This document shows positions 26,588 through 35,691 of a stretch of 64,000 nucleotides of DNA, piece after piece. Source of the stretch: Myxococcus qinghaiensis (GTDB lineage Bacteria > Myxococcota > Myxococcia > Myxococcales > Myxococcaceae). The notes under the pieces are model-generated. The model was not told where the DNA came from, searched no databases, and worked only from the letters and a program-made list of their open reading frames with translations. The DNA is taken from contig NZ_JAKCFA010000026.1 in the NCBI RefSeq assembly GCF_024198215.1, positions 124,001-188,000 on the forward strand. The letters run 5' to 3'. How positions within the stretch are numbered: the stretch's first letter is position 1; the number at the start of each line of letters is the position of its first letter. Made by a program: the position numbers and the translations under genes.

Positions 26588-28735
26588 TCACGGGGCCAGC
26601 GTCACCGCGCTGACCTCCCGGATGACGTCGCCCTCCAGCAGCGCGTCCACCACGTCCAGCCCTGACACCACTTCGCCGAAGGCCGTGTAGCGGCCATCCA
26701 GGTGCGGCTGCGGCGCGTGCGTGAAGAAGAACTGGCTGCCCCCGGTGTCCTTCCCCGACAGCGCCATGCCGAGCACACCGCGCAGATAGGGCCGCCGGGT
26801 CATCTCGCAGCGGATGGAGTGTCCCGGGCCGCCCTCCCCGTCTCCGCGCGGGTCTCCGCCCTGCGCCACGAAGTCCGGCACCACGCGGTGGAAGGTGATG
26901 CCGTTGAAGTAGCCCTTGCGCGCCAGGGCGTAGAGGTTGCCCGACGTGAGCGGCGCCTCGTCGGCGTCGAGCCGCACGGTGATGTCGCCCTTCTCCGTGC
27001 GCAGCACCAGCGCGGCCCCCTTGGGCGCGGGCTCCGGACGGAAGGCGTATGGGGGAAGCTCCACGCGCTCGGAGCGCACGGGCTGGCCGGTGAGCTGGGT
27101 GAGGGCCTCGGCGGCCACTCGGCGCACGTTGGCGTGCGGGAGCGTCAACCACTGCTTCATGCGCGCCTCGGTACCAGGAACCTGGAGCGCGACGAGCGCG
27201 CCCGCCACGGGGTCCGCGAGGTCCGGCTCGGAGGGGACGCGGTCGGCCAGCGCCTCCAGGTCGGGCTGGGCACCCGGGGCCTTCAGCTTCCCCAGCGTCG
27301 CGGCGGCCGCGCCGGCCACCACCAGGTCCTCACCGCGCAGGAGTGGAGACACGGCCGCCGCCGTCCGGAGCACGGGGCGCTCGGCGAGGGCTTCCATCGC
27401 TGTGAGCCGCACGCGCGCCGACGGGTGGCGCAGATAGCCCACCGCGAAGTCGGCGGGCGTCTTCTTCGGGGAGAGCGCCGCCTCGCGAAGTCCCAGGGCC
27501 AGTCGACGCTCCTCGGACACCCGGCCGAAGCCACAGTTCATCGTGTCCGCCACCACGCCACGCTGACGGTCCGACGCCGCCGCCAGCCGACAGTCGAGCC
27601 ACCCCAGGTCCGCGCGCGCCACATCCGACGCCGAGCCCCGCTCCGCGTCCGCCAGCGCGAGCCGGAGCGACGCGAGCAACGGCATGCCGAACTCCGGCAG
27701 CCCCTGCTGCGCCAGGGCCAGCAACGGGTGCCCATCCGCGGAGCGCGCCAGCGTCTCCACGCGCGGCGCCGCGCCCGTGGGCATCGGCGTCTCCATCCCC
27801 CGCGCCACGCGCTTCGCTCGGGGCACCAGGGCTTCGAGGGCGTCCAGTGGCGCGCAAGGCCCGCCACACGTGGCCGCGAGCTTCGCCAGCGAGCGCGCCG
27901 CCTCCGCCGCCACGCGAGGCACCGTGTCGTCCAGCATCCGGCCTAGCACCACCGCGTCCTCCGGTCCCCCCACGTCACCGAAGGCCTTCACGCACAGGCC
28001 GCGTACGTCCGCGTCCTCATCCGCCAGACACGCGCGCAGCGTCGGCAGGCTCTCCGCGCGCTTCGCCGTGGCCAGCAGATAGGCGCCGCCATATCGGGCC
28101 GCTACCGGCCGCCCTGCCGCCATCAGCGCCTGCGCGGGCGCCAGGGACACATCTTTCACCACCGCCGCACCCCCACGTCGCGCCGCCACGCCCAACGCCA
28201 GCGCCGCCCGTCCGGCCGTCTCGACGTCCTCGCCCTGAAGCCGCTGGACGAGTCGAGCCAGCGTGTCCGCCGTCGCCAGGCGCCCCAGGGAGTCGAGCTG
28301 CGCGGCACGCACCGCCGCGTCGCGCTCGTCTTCCTCGGCCGCCAGCAACGGCGTCGCCAGGCTCGCCCGCTCGGCCTCCGTGAGCGGCTCCCAGGAGAGC
28401 GCAAGCTCGCCCGCCGCGAAGGCGGCCTCGCCTCGGACAAGGGCCTCCGAGTCCTCCAGGCCCGCGACGACCGCGTCCAGCGTGGCCACGTCCTGGATGC
28501 GGGCCAGCGCGCGCAGGGCCCTCGCCCGGACCCGCGGATCCGGCGCGCCGGTGACCAGCGCCACCAGCTCCCCGCCGCCCAGCGAGCGCCGGTCTTCCCA
28601 ATCGCGGATTCGGGCCATCATCTCCGCGTCGGGCGGGTCCGCATCCGGGCCCGGGACGGCGCGGACACAGCCGGAGACGAGGACGAGGAGGGCCAGACAG
28701 ACGCTGGGGAGTCGGACGGGGCTCGGGCGGCTCAT
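26588..28735 (-). CDS. HEAT-repeat lipoprotein with C-terminal cyclophilin (PPIase) domain
   Basis: This 715-aa protein starts with a lipobox (LLVLVSGC), then about 500 residues of HEAT/armadillo-type helical repeats (for example RVRARALRALARIQDVATLD and DVRGLCVKAFGDVG). It ends in a cyclophilin-type domain (about 555-715) with NLYALARKGYFNGITFHRVV, GSQFFFTHAPQPHLDGRYTAFG. A GDP-rich loop (AQGGDPRGDGEGG) sits at the usual place. It would be an outer-membrane or periplasmic prolyl isomerase whose HEAT part recruits substrates. It runs convergent to the HD-GYP gene with a 7-nt gap. Confidence 0.88.
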   Translation of the reverse strand: MSRPSPVRLPSVCLALLVLVSGCVRAVPGPDADPPDAEMMARIRDWEDRRSLGGGELVALVTGAPDPRVRARALRALARIQDVATLDAVVAGLEDSEALVRGEAAFAAGELALSWEPLTEAERASLATPLLAAEEDERDAAVRAAQLDSLGRLATADTLARLVQRLQGEDVETAGRAALALGVAARRGGAAVVKDVSLAPAQALMAAGRPVAARYGGAYLLATAKRAESLPTLRACLADEDADVRGLCVKAFGDVGGPEDAVVLGRMLDDTVPRVAAEAARSLAKLAATCGGPCAPLDALEALVPRAKRVARGMETPMPTGAAPRVETLARSADGHPLLALAQQGLPEFGMPLLASLRLALADAERGSASDVARADLGWLDCRLAAASDRQRGVVADTMNCGFGRVSEERRLALGLREAALSPKKTPADFAVGYLRHPSARVRLTAMEALAERPVLRTAAAVSPLLRGEDLVVAGAAAATLGKLKAPGAQPDLEALADRVPSEPDLADPVAGALVALQVPGTEARMKQWLTLPHANVRRVAAEALTQLTGQPVRSERVELPPYAFRPEPAPKGAALVLRTEKGDITVRLDADEAPLTSGNLYALARKGYFNGITFHRVVPDFVAQGGDPRGDGEGGPGHSIRCEMTRRPYLRGVLGMALSGKDTGGSQFFFTHAPQPHLDGRYTAFGEVVSGLDVVDALLEGDVIREVSAVTLAP

Positions 28736-28791
28736 GCGCTGGGGCCTAGGCCAAATTCCCGCGAAAATCCAGGGGTTAGGCCGCATGCCGT

Positions 28792-29748
28792 TTGACACGC
28801 GCGGCCCCGGGCTCCGAAGATGATGGTTCGCATCTCTCAGCAGGAGCGCTGGTCCTGAACTGCCCTGGCTGCGGCTCGAAGGTAGCCGCCGACGCATCCA
28901 TCTGTTCCGTCTGCGATTACATCATCGACAGCTCGTTCCTCTCCTCGGAGCCACCTGCTGACAACGATGAGGAATCCACGGGCGCGAGCGAAGACCCGCG
29001 CCCTCCTCCGCCCAAGCCCGCGCGTCCGCGACCCGCGGGCAAGTCCGGCGTCAGGCCCGCCGTGCCGGTCAGCGCGGACGCCACCAACGTCAAGAGCGTG
29101 CAGGACATCGCCCGGGGCGCGCCTCAGCGCCCCAGTCGCCCCGCGCCCGCGACTCGCGCCGCGCCCGCCACGGCTCCCAAGCGCACCGCTCCCGCGCCTG
29201 CTCCCGCTCCCGCGCCGGTCTCCACGGGGTCCGACCCCTGGGAGCGCAGGGGCCGCGACGACGAGGAGAACGGCAGCCCCATCGTCGACCCCGAAGAGCT
29301 CATGCAGGACGCCAGGGATTTGATGGGCGCGATGAGCGCCGGCGACAAGATTGCCTTCTATGGCTCGGGGCTGGTCGTCCTCTCGTGCTTCACGCCGTGG
29401 AAGGAGACAGCGGCGGACGGTGACGCGCTGGGATTGATGAGCACGGGCTTCGGCGCGTTCGTGCTCTCGCTGATGGTGATGGTGGCCATCGGCGTCCGGG
29501 TGCGCAGCTCGTTCCCGAACCTCAATCCCGTGGTGCCGTGGATGGCGCAGCTGTTCACCACCTTCCTGTGCCTCATCTGGTGCATCGTCTTCATCAAGGT
29601 GTCGTCGGACACGACGCTGGTGCCCACGCCCATCGGCAACGCGGAGATGATGAACTCCTCGCCCAGCTTCGGTGTCTTCATCGGCCTGCTGGGCTCGGTG
29701 GCCGCGCTCATCGGCGCGTTCCTCGGACTCAAGAGCAAGAACGACTGA
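28792..29748 (+). CDS. zinc-ribbon membrane protein
   Basis: The protein begins with a zinc ribbon CPGCGSK...CSVC, followed by a Pro/Ala-rich region, and ends in three to four hydrophobic helices (about residues 190-310). No ATG is in frame. The start drawn is TTG at 28792 (318 aa); CTG at 28855 directly before the zinc ribbon, with GGAG 8 nt upstream, is an alternative. It precedes the MoxR-type ATPase gene by 68 nt. It may be a membrane partner or sensor for the MoxR/DUF58 system. Function unknown. Confidence 0.7.
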   Translation: MTRAAPGSEDDGSHLSAGALVLNCPGCGSKVAADASICSVCDYIIDSSFLSSEPPADNDEESTGASEDPRPPPPKPARPRPAGKSGVRPAVPVSADATNVKSVQDIARGAPQRPSRPAPATRAAPATAPKRTAPAPAPAPAPVSTGSDPWERRGRDDEENGSPIVDPEELMQDARDLMGAMSAGDKIAFYGSGLVVLSCFTPWKETAADGDALGLMSTGFGAFVLSLMVMVAIGVRVRSSFPNLNPVVPWMAQLFTTFLCLIWCIVFIKVSSDTTLVPTPIGNAEMMNSSPSFGVFIGLLGSVAALIGAFLGLKSKND

Positions 29749-29816
29749 CGACACGGCGCGCGCGCCACGAAAGTGGTGCCGCGCGACTCGACGGCGGTCT
29801 ACCGTTCCCCGCCACC

Positions 29817-30752
29817 ATGTCCGACGCCACTCCCCTCGCCCGCCTCACCGCCGCGCTCGCCGGCACCGTCTTCGGCCAGCCTCGTGTGCTCGCCGACCTG
29901 GTGACCGCCTTCCTGGCGCGCGGCCACGTCCTGCTGGAAGGCGTGCCCGGCGTGGCGAAGACGCTCACCGCGCGCAGCATGGCCGGAGCGCTGGGGCTGC
30001 TCTTCACGCGCATCCAGTTCACCCCGGACCTGATGCCGGCGGACATCCTCGGCACCAACATCTTCCAGCCCCAGGACAACGCCTTCCGTCTGGTGAAGGG
30101 CCCCATCTTCACGGAGGTCCTCGTCGCGGACGAAATCAACCGCACCCCGCCCAAGGCCCAGGCCGCGCTGCTGGAGGCCATGGAGGAGCGGCAGGTCACC
30201 ATCGACGGCGTCACCCACCCGCTGCCGCCGCACTTCTTCGTCGTCGCCACGCAGAACCCGCTGGAGCTGGAGGGCACCTATCCCCTGCCCGAGGCCCAGC
30301 TGGACCGCTTCCTGATGCGCATCCGCGTGGGCTATCCGGACTCCGACTCCGAGACGACCATGCTGCGCGCCTTCCACCAGCGCGAGGGGAAACCGCCCTC
30401 CATCGACCGCGTGCTGGACGCGCCCACGCTCATGGAGCTGCAGGCCCGCGCGGCCCGCGTCACCTGCGACGACTCCATCCTCCAGTACGTCGTCGCCGTG
30501 GTACGGGACACGCGCGCCAATCCCCGCGTGCGTCTGGGCGCAAGCCCCCGCGCCGCGCAGGCGCTCCTGGCCGCGTCCAAGGCCCGCGCCGCGCTGATGG
30601 GCAATGACTTCGTCACCCCGGACGACGTGAAGGGCGCGGCCGGCAGCGTGCTCAACCATCGCCTCCTCCTCAAGGCCGAGGCCGAGGTGGAAGGCGTCAC
30701 CGCGGATGACGTGCTGAAGCAGACGCTCGAGCGGGTCCGGGTCCCCCGGTGA
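29817..30752 (+). CDS. MoxR-family AAA ATPase
   Basis: This 311-aa ATPase has Walker A GVPGVAKT (about residues 42-49), Walker B VLVADEINR, sensor-1 VVATQNPLELEGTYPLPEAQLDRF and a C-terminal lid. MoxR ATPases act as chaperones in metal insertion or complex maturation, usually with DUF58 and von Willebrand partners. The start MSDATP was chosen because the upstream frame is non-homologous. It overlaps the DUF58 gene by 4 nt (GTGA). Confidence 0.93.
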   Translation: MSDATPLARLTAALAGTVFGQPRVLADLVTAFLARGHVLLEGVPGVAKTLTARSMAGALGLLFTRIQFTPDLMPADILGTNIFQPQDNAFRLVKGPIFTEVLVADEINRTPPKAQAALLEAMEERQVTIDGVTHPLPPHFFVVATQNPLELEGTYPLPEAQLDRFLMRIRVGYPDSDSETTMLRAFHQREGKPPSIDRVLDAPTLMELQARAARVTCDDSILQYVVAVVRDTRANPRVRLGASPRAAQALLAASKARAALMGNDFVTPDDVKGAAGSVLNHRLLLKAEAEVEGVTADDVLKQTLERVRVPR

Positions 30753-32095
30753 GCCTGGGCCGTCCCGTCCCCACCGGCCTCGCCGTCGCACTGCTCGCGG
30801 TGGGACTCCTCCCCGCCGCGCTGACGGTGGCCAGCCCCGCATTCGGCTGGCTGGCGCTGGCCCTGGACGTGGCGGTGCTCGCCCTGTGCGCCGTGGACTT
30901 CCTCCGCGCGCCCCATGGCGAGGACGTGAAGGTGTCACGCGAGGTGGAGCCCATCCTCTCCTCGGGCACCCGCAACGCCGTGCACCTGTCGTTCGAGCGA
31001 GTGGACACCGGCCCCGCGCCGCTGCGCCTGGAGGTCCGCGACGAGCCGCCCCAGGTCGTCGCCAGCACCGGCCACCGTCAGTCCCTCGTGCTGCAAGCCC
31101 TGAGCGGCGCGCCCCTCACCCGCTCCCGCCTGACGTACTTCGTCACCCCTCCGTCCCGAGGAGATGCGAGCTTCGGAGACCTCCACCTCCGGCTCCTCGG
31201 CCCGCTGGGACTCTGCGCCCGACAGGTGCGCGTGCCCGCAGCGCAGGCGGTGAAAATCTATCCGGACCTCACCGCCCTTTCGAGGGAGGCGCTCGCCCTG
31301 GCCCGCTCCTCGGACGCGCCGTCAGAGAGGACGCTGCGCCGCCGCGCGGCCGAGGGACGCGAGTTCGAGTCCCTGCGCGAGTACCGCCCCGGCGACGACT
31401 ACCGCCACATCGACTGGAAGGCCTCCGCGCGCCACGCCAACACCCTGGTGCGCACGTGGCAGCCCGAGCGGCACCAGCCCATGCTGCTGCTCCTCGACTG
31501 CGGGCGACACATGGCCGGCAAGGTCCAGGGCCGTCGCAAGCTGGACCACGCGGTGGACGCGGCGCTCCGACTGGCGCGGGTGGGCCTGGACGCCGGTGAC
31601 GTGGTGGGCGTCATGGCCTTCGCCAGCGACGTGCTCACCTTCCTGCCGCCTCGCAAGGGCCACGAGCACCTGCGCCTCATCACCGAATCGCTCTACCGCG
31701 CCGAGGCCGCGCTGGAGGAGAGCGACTACGGCCGCGCCTACGACTTCGCCTTCGCCCGACAGACGCGGCGCACGCTCGTCGTGCTCTTCACGGACCTGGT
31801 GGACCCGGACGCCTCCGCGGGGCTGCTCACCCGCACGCTGGCCCTGCGGCCCCGGCACCTCCCCGTCGTCGCGTCGCTCCTGGACGAGGACGTGCGCGAC
31901 GCGGCCATCGACGTGCCCGTGGAAGCGCAGGACGCGTACTCGCGACAGGCCGCCACGCGGCTGGAATCCGAGTTCCGTCGCACCGCCAGCACCCTGCGCG
32001 ACGCGGGAGCCCTGGTCGTCCGCGCACCCGCCCAGGGTTTCGGCGCGGCCGCGCTCAACGTGTACCTGGACGTCAAGTCGCGCGGGCTGTTGTAG
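30749..32095 (+). CDS. DUF58-domain protein
   Basis: This 448-aa protein starts with GTG, has two N-terminal membrane helices (about residues 8-48), a beta-rich middle and the DUF58 signature GREFESLREYRPGDDYRHID followed by WKASARHANTLV. The C-terminal part is von Willebrand-like (MLLLLDCGRHMAG), with a degenerate MIDAS in which the usual DxSxS serines are missing. DUF58 proteins partner MoxR ATPases. No separate VWA or transglutaminase gene follows, which is unusual. Confidence 0.9.
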   Translation: MSLGRPVPTGLAVALLAVGLLPAALTVASPAFGWLALALDVAVLALCAVDFLRAPHGEDVKVSREVEPILSSGTRNAVHLSFERVDTGPAPLRLEVRDEPPQVVASTGHRQSLVLQALSGAPLTRSRLTYFVTPPSRGDASFGDLHLRLLGPLGLCARQVRVPAAQAVKIYPDLTALSREALALARSSDAPSERTLRRRAAEGREFESLREYRPGDDYRHIDWKASARHANTLVRTWQPERHQPMLLLLDCGRHMAGKVQGRRKLDHAVDAALRLARVGLDAGDVVGVMAFASDVLTFLPPRKGHEHLRLITESLYRAEAALEESDYGRAYDFAFARQTRRTLVVLFTDLVDPDASAGLLTRTLALRPRHLPVVASLLDEDVRDAAIDVPVEAQDAYSRQAATRLESEFRRTASTLRDAGALVVRAPAQGFGAAALNVYLDVKSRGLL

Positions 32096-32296
32096 GCCTC
32101 GCGAAGATGTCCAGCGGAAAGTTCGCGCGGCACTCATTTCTGGAGTACGCGCGCGTCGCTCGCGAAGAAGCATGCCAATCGCGCGGAGGCCTAGAATTCG
32201 GCCTCGGAGACGACCCCCTTTACACCGGAGCCTCCGTCAACAAAATGGCGCGTCTCTCTCGCCCGCTGTGTCGGTGGGCGCCCCGAAACAGAGCGG

Positions 32297-35062
32297 ATGG
32301 AGACGGTCTTGGCGGAGGTCGCAAGGGGATTGAGGTTGGAGGTCGAGGCGGACGCGGCGGCCATCGCCGCGCGCGGAGCGGAGGCCACGGAGCCATCGCC
32401 CCGGACGACGCTGACCCCCTTCCACGAACGCCTGCTGGCGGAAGAGCTGCTGGCACGCAGTGGTGATACGCAACAACGGTTGGCGGGAGCCCTGTCCGAA
32501 GCGAAGGTCGACCTCAACCCGCATCAAGTCGAGGGCGCCATGTTCGCGCTCGACTCGCTGTCGCGCGGCGGCTGCATGCTGGGCGACGAGGTGGGCCTGG
32601 GGAAGACCATTGAAGCCGGGCTCGTCATCGCCCAGCTCATGGCCGAGGGGAAGACGCGCATCCTCATCCTCGCGCCGGCCACGCTGCGCGCGCAGTGGAA
32701 CAGCGAGCTGCGGGAGAAGTTCGACCTGGACAGCGTGCTGGTGGACGGCCGCACCGTGCGCGCCACCGGCAACTGCTTCGACCAGCCCTTCCCCGTCATC
32801 TGCTCGCACCCCTTCGCGGCCAACAAGGCGCACCTGACGTCGGAAATCCCGTGGGACCTGGTCGTCATCGACGAGGCCCACCGCCTGCGCAACGCGCACC
32901 GGCCCAACAACAAGATGGGCCAGGCGCTCAAGGCGTCCCTGGCCGGCAAGCCCAAGCTGCTGCTCACCGCCACCCCGCTCCAGAACGACTTGATGGAGCT
33001 GTTCGGGCTGATGTCGCTCCTGGACGAGCAGATTCTGGGGCCCGAGCACGCCTTCCGCAGCCGCTACCGCGTGGACGAGGGCGGCGGCATGTCCGAGGCC
33101 GCCGCCGGAGAGCTCAAGGAGCGCCTTGCTCCCGTGGTGCAACGCACGCTGCGCCGGCAGGTGCGCGAGTACGTGCGCTACACCAACCGCCGCTCCATCG
33201 TGGAGGACTTCACGCCCTCGCCCGAGGAGCATGACCTCTACGAGAAGGTCAGCGAGTACCTCCAGCGCTCGGAGGCCGCGGCGATTGAGCCCGGCAAGAA
33301 GACGCTCCTGACGCTGTGCTACCGCAAGCTCCTGGCGTCCTCCACGTACGCCATCGCCCCGACGCTGCGGCGGCTGTCGGACAACCTGGAGAAGCGACTG
33401 GCGGCGGCGAAGCTGGGCCAGCAGGCGCTCGCGATGTTCGAGCCCGAGGAGGCCAAGCAGTTCGTCGAAGAGGGCGAGGAGTGGTCCGATGACCCGGCCA
33501 AGGCGCCCAACGTGCGCGCCCTGGAGCAGGAGGTCTGGGAGCTGCGGCAGTACGCGGACCTGGCGGACTCCATCAAGGTCAACGCCAAGGGCGAGGCCCT
33601 CAAGCGGGGCCTGGACCGCACCTTCACGGTGATGCGCGCGCACGGCTGGCCGGAGAAGGCGCTCATCTTCACCGAGTCCAAGCGCACGCAGCAGTACCTG
33701 TTCAACCTCCTCTCGGAGAACGGGTACCGGGGAAAGATTTCGCTGCTGTCGGGTGACGCCGGCACGCCGGAGGACCGGCGCGCGCTGGTGGACGACTTCC
33801 GCAACAAGACGCAGATCCTCATCTGCACCGAGGCCGGCGCCGAGGGCCTCAACCTCCAGTTCTGCAACCTGGTGGTGAACTACGACCTGCCCTGGAACCC
33901 GCAGCGCGTGGAGCAGCGCATCGGCCGCTGCCACCGGTATGGCCAGCAGCGCGACGTGCTGGTCATCAACTTCCTCAACCGGATGAACGCGGCGGACGCG
34001 CGCCTGTTCGAGCTGCTGGAGAAGAAGCTCAACCTCTTCGACGGCGTCTTCGGCGCGTCGGATGAAATCCTGGGCGCGCTGGAGAGCGGCGTGGACTTCG
34101 AGCGCCGCGTGCTCGACATCTACCAGGGCTGCCGCAAGGTGGAGGACATCAACGCGGCGTTCGACAAGCTGCGCTCGGAGATGGAGGGGCGCATCAGCCA
34201 ACGCATGACGGAGATGCGCTCGGTGGTGCTGGAGCGCTTCGACGGCGATGTCCGCCGCCGCCTGCGGGGCCAGGGAGAGCAGACGAAGGAGGCCCTCGCG
34301 AAGCGGCAGCAGGAGGCGCGCGCGCTCACCAGCTCCGTGCTCGGAAGCCGCACCTCTGGCCGGCTCGAAATCGCCAAGGCCGCCTATGCCGTCAAGGAGC
34401 GCAAGCAGGACGCCGTCAGCTACCTCCAGCTCGACGCCGCGGGCCTTCCCTCACGCCTGGCGCGACTGGCCGGCAGCGAGGGCTGGTGGTTCGCCTACAA
34501 GTTCGAGACGACGGGCCTGAAGCCGGAGGAGAAGCTGGTCCACCTGGTGCTGGTGAAGGACCGCGAGGGCAACTTCCGCGCCCTGCCCCTCCAGGACGGC
34601 GCGCACTTCGTGAAGCTGGCCGCGAAGGAGGAGAAGCGCCGGCAGCCCGCGCCCGTATCCGTGCAGCTCATGCAGGAGCAGTCGCTGATGACGGCGAAGG
34701 ACGAAATCGTCCGCGCCGCCGAGCGCCGCAATGCCCTGGAGCTGGACAAGGCCAAGGAGCGCGCGGACCGCTACGTCGAGGACTGCCTGATGGAGTCCCG
34801 CGAGGGCGTGGAGGCGGCCCGCCAGCAGTGGATCGACGCGCGCAAGCAGGTGTCGTCCGTGGAAGACATCGCGGAGCGCGCGAAGGCGCGGGCGCACTCG
34901 GACCGGATGGAGCGCGAGTACCGCCGCAAGCTGTCCTCGCTGCGCAACGAGGAGGAGAAGCGCTACGCCGCCAAGGACCGGCAGCTCGCGGAGCTCGCGA
35001 ACAAGGCCAAGGTGAACGAGAAGCGCTCGCTCATCGCCTCCGCCTACTTCTGGCTGTCCTGA
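32297..35062 (+). CDS. RapA/SNF2-like DEAH-box helicase
   Basis: This 921-aa protein has an SF2 helicase core: LGDEVGLGKT (residues 95-104, motif I), VVIDEAHRL (motif II, DEAH at 192-195), LLLTATPLQN (motif III), and a second RecA domain ending in VEQRIGRCHRYGQ (about 535-548, motif VI). A C-terminal helical region follows, with charged coiled coils in the last 200 residues. RapA-type enzymes recycle stalled RNA polymerase. Related SNF2 proteins serve in anti-phage systems, but no nuclease or methylase is adjacent. Its end overlaps the convergent Smr gene by 19 nt. Confidence 0.9.
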   Translation: METVLAEVARGLRLEVEADAAAIAARGAEATEPSPRTTLTPFHERLLAEELLARSGDTQQRLAGALSEAKVDLNPHQVEGAMFALDSLSRGGCMLGDEVGLGKTIEAGLVIAQLMAEGKTRILILAPATLRAQWNSELREKFDLDSVLVDGRTVRATGNCFDQPFPVICSHPFAANKAHLTSEIPWDLVVIDEAHRLRNAHRPNNKMGQALKASLAGKPKLLLTATPLQNDLMELFGLMSLLDEQILGPEHAFRSRYRVDEGGGMSEAAAGELKERLAPVVQRTLRRQVREYVRYTNRRSIVEDFTPSPEEHDLYEKVSEYLQRSEAAAIEPGKKTLLTLCYRKLLASSTYAIAPTLRRLSDNLEKRLAAAKLGQQALAMFEPEEAKQFVEEGEEWSDDPAKAPNVRALEQEVWELRQYADLADSIKVNAKGEALKRGLDRTFTVMRAHGWPEKALIFTESKRTQQYLFNLLSENGYRGKISLLSGDAGTPEDRRALVDDFRNKTQILICTEAGAEGLNLQFCNLVVNYDLPWNPQRVEQRIGRCHRYGQQRDVLVINFLNRMNAADARLFELLEKKLNLFDGVFGASDEILGALESGVDFERRVLDIYQGCRKVEDINAAFDKLRSEMEGRISQRMTEMRSVVLERFDGDVRRRLRGQGEQTKEALAKRQQEARALTSSVLGSRTSGRLEIAKAAYAVKERKQDAVSYLQLDAAGLPSRLARLAGSEGWWFAYKFETTGLKPEEKLVHLVLVKDREGNFRALPLQDGAHFVKLAAKEEKRRQPAPVSVQLMQEQSLMTAKDEIVRAAERRNALELDKAKERADRYVEDCLMESREGVEAARQQWIDARKQVSSVEDIAERAKARAHSDRMEREYRRKLSSLRNEEEKRYAAKDRQLAELANKAKVNEKRSLIASAYFWLS

Positions 35063-35415
35063 GGCGGCAGCGGCTTGAGCCGCACCCACGTCGCGCCCCA
35101 GCCTCCATCGAACTCGGAGGCGGGGCGGAACGACTCCACCTCCTCCAGCTTTGGCAGCAGGGCGTGCACCGTGCGGCGCAGCGCGCCCGTGCCCTTGCCG
35201 TGGATGACCCGCACGTCGAGCAGCCCCTTCTGGCGACAGGCCCAGAGGTACTCGATGACGAGGGGCTTCACCTCGCGAGGCTGGAAGAAGTGCAGGTCGA
35301 GGGTGCCGTCGATGGGCAGCTCGACGACTTCATCGTCAGGGGGCGGGGGTTCCGGCCCCTCCGGCGGGAGCGAGGGCTCGCTTGCTGGGAGAGGGGGCAG
35401 GCGTCGTGGGCTCAT
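35044..35415 (-). CDS. Smr-domain protein
   Basis: This 123-aa protein has a proline-rich N-terminus and a Smr domain: LDLHFFQPRE, then a helix and DVRVIHGKGTGALRRTVHALL. The LDLH and HGxGxG motifs are the nucleic-acid-binding and nicking signatures seen in the MutS2 C-terminus. The start MSPRRLPPL was chosen as the shortest Smr-type start. It overlaps the upstream secreted-protein gene by 80 nt in another frame. A standalone Smr protein may act in ribosome rescue or recombination control. Confidence 0.82.
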   Translation of the reverse strand: MSPRRLPPLPASEPSLPPEGPEPPPPDDEVVELPIDGTLDLHFFQPREVKPLVIEYLWACRQKGLLDVRVIHGKGTGALRRTVHALLPKLEEVESFRPASEFDGGWGATWVRLKPLPPQDSQK

Positions 35416-35647
35416 TCGTCCATTCCCCCGACTCGCGCTTCTGGCGCTCGGCCTCCACACGCCGCCGCTCTCGGGCCACCCGGAACTGCTCCGACACCGA
35501 GTCGACCTCCTGCTTCAGCGCGGAGAGGTGCTTGTTCCAATCCTCCTCCGTCGCGGTGACGTGCTCGTTCGCACGTTCATCGCGCGCGCCCGCGCCTCCG
35601 GCTGTCGTCATTTGAACCAGCAGTGCGGCGATGAGGACGGACTTCAT
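35336..35647 (-). CDS. small secreted coiled-coil protein
   Basis: This 103-aa protein has a signal peptide (MKSVLIAALLVQMTTAGGAGA) and a charged amphipathic helix (about residues 33-72, with LKQEVDSVSEQFRVARERRR) followed by a Pro/Ala-rich tail. A purine-rich GAGGGG lies just before the ATG. The last 80 nt are shared with the Smr gene. I see no domain. It may be a periplasmic scaffold or adaptor, but that is unsupported. Confidence 0.55.
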   Translation of the reverse strand: MKSVLIAALLVQMTTAGGAGARDERANEHVTATEEDWNKHLSALKQEVDSVSEQFRVARERRRVEAERQKRESGEWTNEPTTPAPSPSKRALAPAGGAGTPAP

Positions 35648-35691
35648 GCCCCCTCAAGTAAGCAAGTGTTGTGCATGGGCGCAAGGGGCGT

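Noticed and set aside
32237..34201. A 654-aa minus-strand open frame within the helicase gene
   Set aside because: The plus strand encodes complete helicase motifs in order. The antisense product has none.
32297..35062. Calling the helicase a DISARM or other defence component
   Set aside because: No methyltransferase, nuclease or phospholipase-type partner is adjacent. The neighbours are DUF58 and an Smr gene.
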